A DNA stretch of 11,075 bases from Stramenopiles sp. TOSAG23-3 (lineage: Eukaryota; Sar), in assembly GCA_900128585.1 (NCBI GenBank), contig LT642763.1, positions 1 through 11,075 of the forward strand. Direction: 5' to 3'. Positions 6,750 through 11,075 of the stretch are shown in pieces. Below the pieces are notes generated by a model. It saw only the letters and a list, made by a program, of their open reading frames with translations, was not told the origin of the DNA and made no database searches. The translations under genes were made by a program, and so were the position numbers. Each line of letters begins with the position of its first letter. Positions within the stretch are counted from its first letter, which is position 1.

Positions 6750-9700
6750 ATGAAAAGTCAAGAAAAAGAGGCCTCGGGGAAAGAGGTAGTGAAAGTATTC
6801 TCTAGCCAACAATGGGACCGGAGGAAACTTTTTTCCTCTTTGTCCGAAAGCGGTGAAGGGTTTAGTGGGCTATGGTCGGGCGGCGACAAGCAATCTGGCG
6901 AGCGGCAGAAGCGTCACAGCGCTGTTCATGGTGACCCTAGTGTGTCAGAAAATTTTGTACGAAGCACGCTTTCACGAAAAGCTGCTTTCCAGGTGGCAAG
7001 GAAGAAGTTCGAAACCCTGTTCAGTGAGAGGGCCCCAATCATGACTTTGTCTGATACAGTTATAATGGCGACAATCGCGGGCAAAGCGTACCGTGCTAAG
7101 AAGGTAGAAACTTCGAAACAAGTGAAGCTTACTCACGGCGTAAAGTATGGGCATATTAGACAAAGCCTTTTGGATAAATTGCTACTTTTGGCCCTCATGC
7201 AGCACGACAGTCCAGACAGGTGGGTCGACCTGGTAAAGAAAGTCATTCAGTGTGGGGCAGACGTCAATTGGAAAGCAGTCTACCATCACAACCGCACACC
7301 GCTGCACTTGGCATGCCATTCGGGCCATTATCTGTGTGCACGATATTTGATGGAGAGTGGGGCAATAGTTGATTCGAAAGACGCGGGCGGCAACACTCCG
7401 CTGCATCTAGCGTGTGGGCAAATAGCAGCGACTCCAAATGTCCATATAGTACGGTTGCTTTTGGACCATGGGGCGTCTGCTAGGGCGGATAATCTTCTTG
7501 GGCAGACCCCGCTGCACTTGGCGATGGCGTACCTTGCCAATGCAGACGTACAACACTTAGATTTAATTCAAAATCATACGAAAGCTCATAAACAGGACGG
7601 ATCAGTCCTTTCATCTGCCCCGGTATACTGCCTGAAGGGTATTTGGGCAGACTATTACCTTAGCAGGGCAGTGGAAATGATTGATTTCATGGACACCAAA
7701 GTAGTAAACCGAGCATTTTTGAAGAAGTTAGACGATTCGTACAAACACGAGGTTTGTCGCTTCCATTTCCAAGACTCGTATGTAGGAATTACTAACTCCG
7801 TGCCTACCAGGATTTTTTTGCAAAATCATCACTTGAAAAGTGGCGATTTGATCTACTTGGCAGGTGCCAAACGTACCTCTGACCTCGAAGATGGCGAATA
7901 CGTCGTGTGCAATTGCACCAGGCATTGCATAACAATTTGCTACTCGAAAGAAGTCCTGCCAGATAACGACGATGTCTACGTCGACGGCGGGGTGATCATA
8001 ACGTCGCCTTACGTCTCACTCCTGGCAGCGTATCAACGCGAACCCAAGCACTTCGATCTAGCCGAGTCCAAGAAGTTTTCAAAGGTTCAGATCGCCAATG
8101 TGGAATCTCAACAAGGTTATGGGACAGTTGTTGAGACCAATAAACCGCACGGTCTGAAACAGAATGAGTTGATAGTAATTGACGAAATTTCAGGGACAGA
8201 CTACTACTTGAACAAAAAATTGTTTGTCGTCGCTTTAGTCGACGATTATGTGGTGAGATTGCGATGTCCCGTCGACACGTACTTGTCGCAGTATCGAGAT
8301 GGAGAAGGACGATCCGTAATTAGGAAGAGCGACAAGAAAGTTTTTAATGTGGCCTCGTTGGATTTGGACTGCTTTCTAGAAGCACTTACGGACGAAGACA
8401 GGCTCATTATTCTAACTCATGTGCTGGACAACATGTACATGATTCAAAATAATATAGTCCAGACACTGTTAAATCAGCATAGCTTTGATCAACAAGTTGA
8501 AGAGCTGATGAGACAAGATGAATTTGGAAAACCGGCGTTTCCGATTGAGCTGCAAAAAAATTGGCTGCGCAAGAACAGAAAATTATTAGACCATATATAC
8601 GATCACCCCTTGGAGTTAGGCTACGACAGTGAAATTTTTCAAGAGCCGAGAACTTTCATTTCGATCAAATCTAAGTGGCAACGGAAACTTTTGGGGAAAA
8701 GCCTGATAAACCTGATACTGTTTTTAATCTTTGGGCTGCTGTTCTTTTTTGTTGCAAGTTTGAGGTTGAACTTTTTGCGCTATGACGTTAGCGCGTTTGA
8801 GAGCAGCATTCAAACCAGTTTTCTCCTAGAGGAGTATAACAAAAACAACAACGAGGCCTACATGGACGTGGAAAAGCCGGTGGACTGGCTCGAGTGGCTT
8901 GACCAAGTTGCCAAGCCTGCGATGTTCGACAGCGATGTAACGACGCTCGACCCAAACAACCCTTCGAACGCGACAAACGTTGACCTAACGGAGGAGACGC
9001 TGCGTGCTGGAACCGCCTACCACATAAATAATCCTCGCCTAGTGTTCCGATTTTCAAAGGGAATGAGATGTTCAGATAATGTTGTAGACTTTTTCAAAAT
9101 GGGGGTGGCCGAAAGCTATATGTCAAGTGCGGATGTTTGTATGAACAATCTGCCGTCCATAGCGCCGTACAAAGACGACCGTATCGACCTGGGGTTTCAT
9201 AATGTCAGCTTGGTTTCTGAGCTTAAGGCAGACCCCGCGGTTGTCGCCGGTTCCAAAAAGGGCGGGTTGTACTCGTATGACATCACAAACATAATCCCGT
9301 TCAGTGATGACGATTACGGATACACCATCTCCTTGCCCTCCAATAAGACTGAGCGGCACCTTATATTCGACGCTCTGGCAAAAAGCCCAGTTTTGAAAAG
9401 CAGAAACTTGAGGTCAATGGCTTTGATTCTTCTAGTGGGTAACCCAAGTATAACTGCGCTCAGTGATTGCGTGTTCGTGGCAGAAAATAGCGTGTCGGGG
9501 CAATTTGTCCCATACTACAGGTTTCGAACGTACGTACTAAACTTGGGAACAGATGGCAACAGTAGAATGTTGTTCATTTTGCAAATACTATTGTACTGCT
9601 GCTTTGCATTTCGAATAGTTCTCTACACTATCAACCGCATCAACTGGGCAAAACACACAAAAAATCGTTTACCGTTTCTTTCCCAAAAGTTTAAAACCGT

Positions 9701-10904
9701 AAAGACCGTGCAATACTTCCTTGTCATTGTTTGGGGAAACGGTTCCCTCACTGAATTTTCGTTGAACAGGCAAACTGACGCTGCACATAGACGCAGCGAG
9801 AAGGTATACTGCAAATGGATTCTTGTACGATCTGTTAACGCAGAGGAGTTTGACAACTACGATGTAAAGTTGCTTCCTTCCCCGACGTCGAAATTTCGCT
9901 TGGGCCTTTGGAAATCCATTCGTTCCATCGAATGGTCGAGCGTGTCCAGAAAAGGTGGATACGGAAATTGTTGTTTTGATTTGACAATATACCATGTTTT
10001 TATCAGCGCACTGTACATGGGCATAATTTATCTGCACATGGAGTATGCAATTGTCATGAGTGTTGCAATGACACCTGGATTGGACACAGACACGTATCTA
10101 CGAGCAGTACATAGACTCAACCGACTGCAGATGTATTCCACCCCAGCTTACGGCTTGGGCATCTTTCTAACAGTATTGGAGCTGTTGACTCACTTGCGCA
10201 TGATGCCAAATATTACTTTACTGGTAATTATCGTTTGGAACATCGGGGTAAGATTACGGTATTATTTTATTTTAATAGGGGTGATAATTGCGTCATACGT
10301 AACAATGGCTCATGTTTCGTTTAACACCGAGCGAGGTGTATCGTCGTTTGATAAATTGATTTTGGAGTCGTTCAGTGGAATGGCCGGTGATTACTCGATG
10401 GAATCCATAGTGTACGCGGGCAATGAAGCTGACATGTTGATCGAAAGGATCATGCTAATAATATACGTCATCCTGATGGTCGTCGTGTTGATGAACTTGA
10501 CGATAGCATTTATGACACAGATATACTCGGAAGTCCTTCGCAACGCGTCGTCGCGACTTTCATACGCTTATTTTGAAGATTTGGAACACATTTTGATGGA
10601 AGAGCGGGGTTTCCGTTTATCGCAAGCGGCACATAGGGTAGTGGCACCCGGTCTCAACCATAGTCGTGGTCGGAAAAAAAGCCATATAATACGGTCAAAA
10701 TCGGTATTGATAGAGTCGTCGTTTAAAGATGCTTCGCCGGTACGAGTTTCACGAGTTCACAGCGCGGGCTCCGTCAGACGAGAATCTACAACCCTTCTCG
10801 AACTAGCAAAAACCCAAGGACGTGAAGAACAGACTGTCGTAAATCCACTTTTTAAACTTCGGAATAGTCGCAGAGTAAATCAAATAAAAAAGCCCTGCGC
10901 GTAA
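6750..10904 (+). CDS. Ankyrin-repeat polycystin-type (PKD2/TRPP-like) cation channel with E1-FCCH-like modules
   Basis: 1384 aa from ATG 6750. The frame is open back to TAA 6672-6674, but no ATG lies upstream, and G at -3 supports this start. Order: a polar N-terminus; a partial ankyrin repeat (158-181) and three clear ones with T-P-L-H-L-A at 183, 216 and 253 (to about 274); two FCCH-like beta modules at 344-419 and 454-527; S1 at 651-673; a 266-residue extracytosolic domain typical of polycystins, with sequons N-A-T, N-V-S and N-K-T; S2 at 940-961; an unusual 110-residue insert; S3 at 1076-1097; S4 at about 1132-1151; S5 at about 1170-1188; a pore helix with filter A-G-D (1212-1214); S6 at 1231-1257 ending in I-Y-S-E-V, the polycystin signature. 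The tail is basic, with a PKA-like R-R-E-S at 1343-1346. No EF-hand or coiled coil is seen. A tetrameric, probably Ca2+-permeable channel is inferred. Confidence 0.82.
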   Translation: MKSQEKEASGKEVVKVFSSQQWDRRKLFSSLSESGEGFSGLWSGGDKQSGERQKRHSAVHGDPSVSENFVRSTLSRKAAFQVARKKFETLFSERAPIMTLSDTVIMATIAGKAYRAKKVETSKQVKLTHGVKYGHIRQSLLDKLLLLALMQHDSPDRWVDLVKKVIQCGADVNWKAVYHHNRTPLHLACHSGHYLCARYLMESGAIVDSKDAGGNTPLHLACGQIAATPNVHIVRLLLDHGASARADNLLGQTPLHLAMAYLANADVQHLDLIQNHTKAHKQDGSVLSSAPVYCLKGIWADYYLSRAVEMIDFMDTKVVNRAFLKKLDDSYKHEVCRFHFQDSYVGITNSVPTRIFLQNHHLKSGDLIYLAGAKRTSDLEDGEYVVCNCTRHCITICYSKEVLPDNDDVYVDGGVIITSPYVSLLAAYQREPKHFDLAESKKFSKVQIANVESQQGYGTVVETNKPHGLKQNELIVIDEISGTDYYLNKKLFVVALVDDYVVRLRCPVDTYLSQYRDGEGRSVIRKSDKKVFNVASLDLDCFLEALTDEDRLIILTHVLDNMYMIQNNIVQTLLNQHSFDQQVEELMRQDEFGKPAFPIELQKNWLRKNRKLLDHIYDHPLELGYDSEIFQEPRTFISIKSKWQRKLLGKSLINLILFLIFGLLFFFVASLRLNFLRYDVSAFESSIQTSFLLEEYNKNNNEAYMDVEKPVDWLEWLDQVAKPAMFDSDVTTLDPNNPSNATNVDLTEETLRAGTAYHINNPRLVFRFSKGMRCSDNVVDFFKMGVAESYMSSADVCMNNLPSIAPYKDDRIDLGFHNVSLVSELKADPAVVAGSKKGGLYSYDITNIIPFSDDDYGYTISLPSNKTERHLIFDALAKSPVLKSRNLRSMALILLVGNPSITALSDCVFVAENSVSGQFVPYYRFRTYVLNLGTDGNSRMLFILQILLYCCFAFRIVLYTINRINWAKHTKNRLPFLSQKFKTVKTVQYFLVIVWGNGSLTEFSLNRQTDAAHRRSEKVYCKWILVRSVNAEEFDNYDVKLLPSPTSKFRLGLWKSIRSIEWSSVSRKGGYGNCCFDLTIYHVFISALYMGIIYLHMEYAIVMSVAMTPGLDTDTYLRAVHRLNRLQMYSTPAYGLGIFLTVLELLTHLRMMPNITLLVIIVWNIGVRLRYYFILIGVIIASYVTMAHVSFNTERGVSSFDKLILESFSGMAGDYSMESIVYAGNEADMLIERIMLIIYVILMVVVLMNLTIAFMTQIYSEVLRNASSRLSYAYFEDLEHILMEERGFRLSQAAHRVVAPGLNHSRGRKKSHIIRSKSVLIESSFKDASPVRVSRVHSAGSVRRESTTLLELAKTQGREEQTVVNPLFKLRNSRRVNQIKKPCA
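7779..8330 (+). other. Tandem E1-FCCH-like beta modules within the channel protein
   Basis: Residues 344-419 and 454-527 of the channel share a pattern. H-H-L-K-S-G-D-L-I-Y-L (360-370) aligns with H-G-L-K-Q-N-E-L-I-V-I (467-477), a 107-residue period. Each continues with an L-[EN] turn, a Y/F-V-V strand and a final Tyr-plus-Gly motif (Y410-V-D-G-G-V; Y511-L-S-Q-Y-R-D-G-E-G). This order of His-Gly-Leu, Gly-Asp, Leu-Asn, strand, Tyr and Gly-Gly is the pattern of the FCCH half-domain of ubiquitin-activating E1 enzymes, which also appears as a beta module in phage tail proteins. Module 2 is the closer match. No E1 adenylation or catalytic-Cys part is present, so a ubiquitin-activating role is not implied. 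Confidence 0.5.
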
Positions 10905-11075
10905 ATGTTTAAAAGCAAAATATGCATTAAACAAGAAAATTGGCTGTTATTAAGTAATTAAAATTAATGTACTGCGAACTTAAATCTAGATTTAGACATT
11001 CTAGGTTTACATTCCTTCATGAACTGCGAACTTATCTTTGCTCTTTTGGTCTTACTAATCGATATACCCTTGTCA
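10905..11075 (+). other. 3' flank of the channel gene
   Basis: This is AT-rich and non-coding. No AATAAA follows the stop; the variant ATTAAA at 10926-10931 is the only poly(A) signal candidate. It contains a perfect 14-bp palindrome, TAAATCTAGATTTA (10981-10994), and a 12-bp direct repeat ACTGCGAACTTA at 10971-10982 and 11023-11034. No further gene begins before the window ends. Confidence 0.5.

Noticed and set aside
10890-10904. C-terminal K-K-P-C-A as a lipidation signal
   Set aside because: A prenylation box needs Cys at the fourth position from the end, whereas here it is second from the end.

Overview
The window is nuclear DNA from a eukaryote. It carries three long, apparently intron-free protein genes: an EME1-type partner of the MUS81 nuclease, an F-box/WD40 protein, and an ankyrin-repeat polycystin-type (PKD2/TRPP-like) cation channel. 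All three are eukaryotic families. The spacers are much richer in A+T than the genes and contain triplet-like low-complexity runs, short palindromes and AATAAA-type poly(A) signals. Long single-exon genes with AT-rich spacers suggest an alga or other protist with few introns. I cannot place the lineage from sequence alone. No virus, transposon, rRNA, tRNA or CRISPR array was seen.

Layout: bases 1-183 are the upstream region of the EME1-like gene (184-1695, +). A 266-base convergent spacer follows, with one poly(A) signal candidate for each neighbour and a perfect 16-bp palindrome. The F-box/WD40 gene runs on the minus strand (1962-5450). It is separated from the channel gene by a 1.3-kb divergent AT-rich spacer (5451-6749). 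That spacer holds a 104-base pure purine tract, several inverted repeats, a perfect 36-bp direct repeat that looks like a duplicated branch point plus 3' splice site, and a small upstream ORF. The channel gene runs 6750-10904 on the plus strand. Its first ATG is at 6750. The open frame extends further 5', but only from a TTG at 6687, which is not a credible eukaryotic start. The last 171 bases are its 3' flank.

The three genes do not look like a functional cluster. EME1 acts in nuclear recombination repair, the F-box/WD40 protein probably selects substrates for an SCF ubiquitin ligase, and the channel is a membrane cation channel. The most interesting object is the channel. Between its ankyrin repeats and its polycystin-type channel core lie two related beta-rich modules that resemble the FCCH half-domain of ubiquitin-activating E1 enzymes (a module shape also known from phage tail proteins). 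I know of no described channel with that architecture. It also has an extra segment of about 110 residues between S2 and S3.
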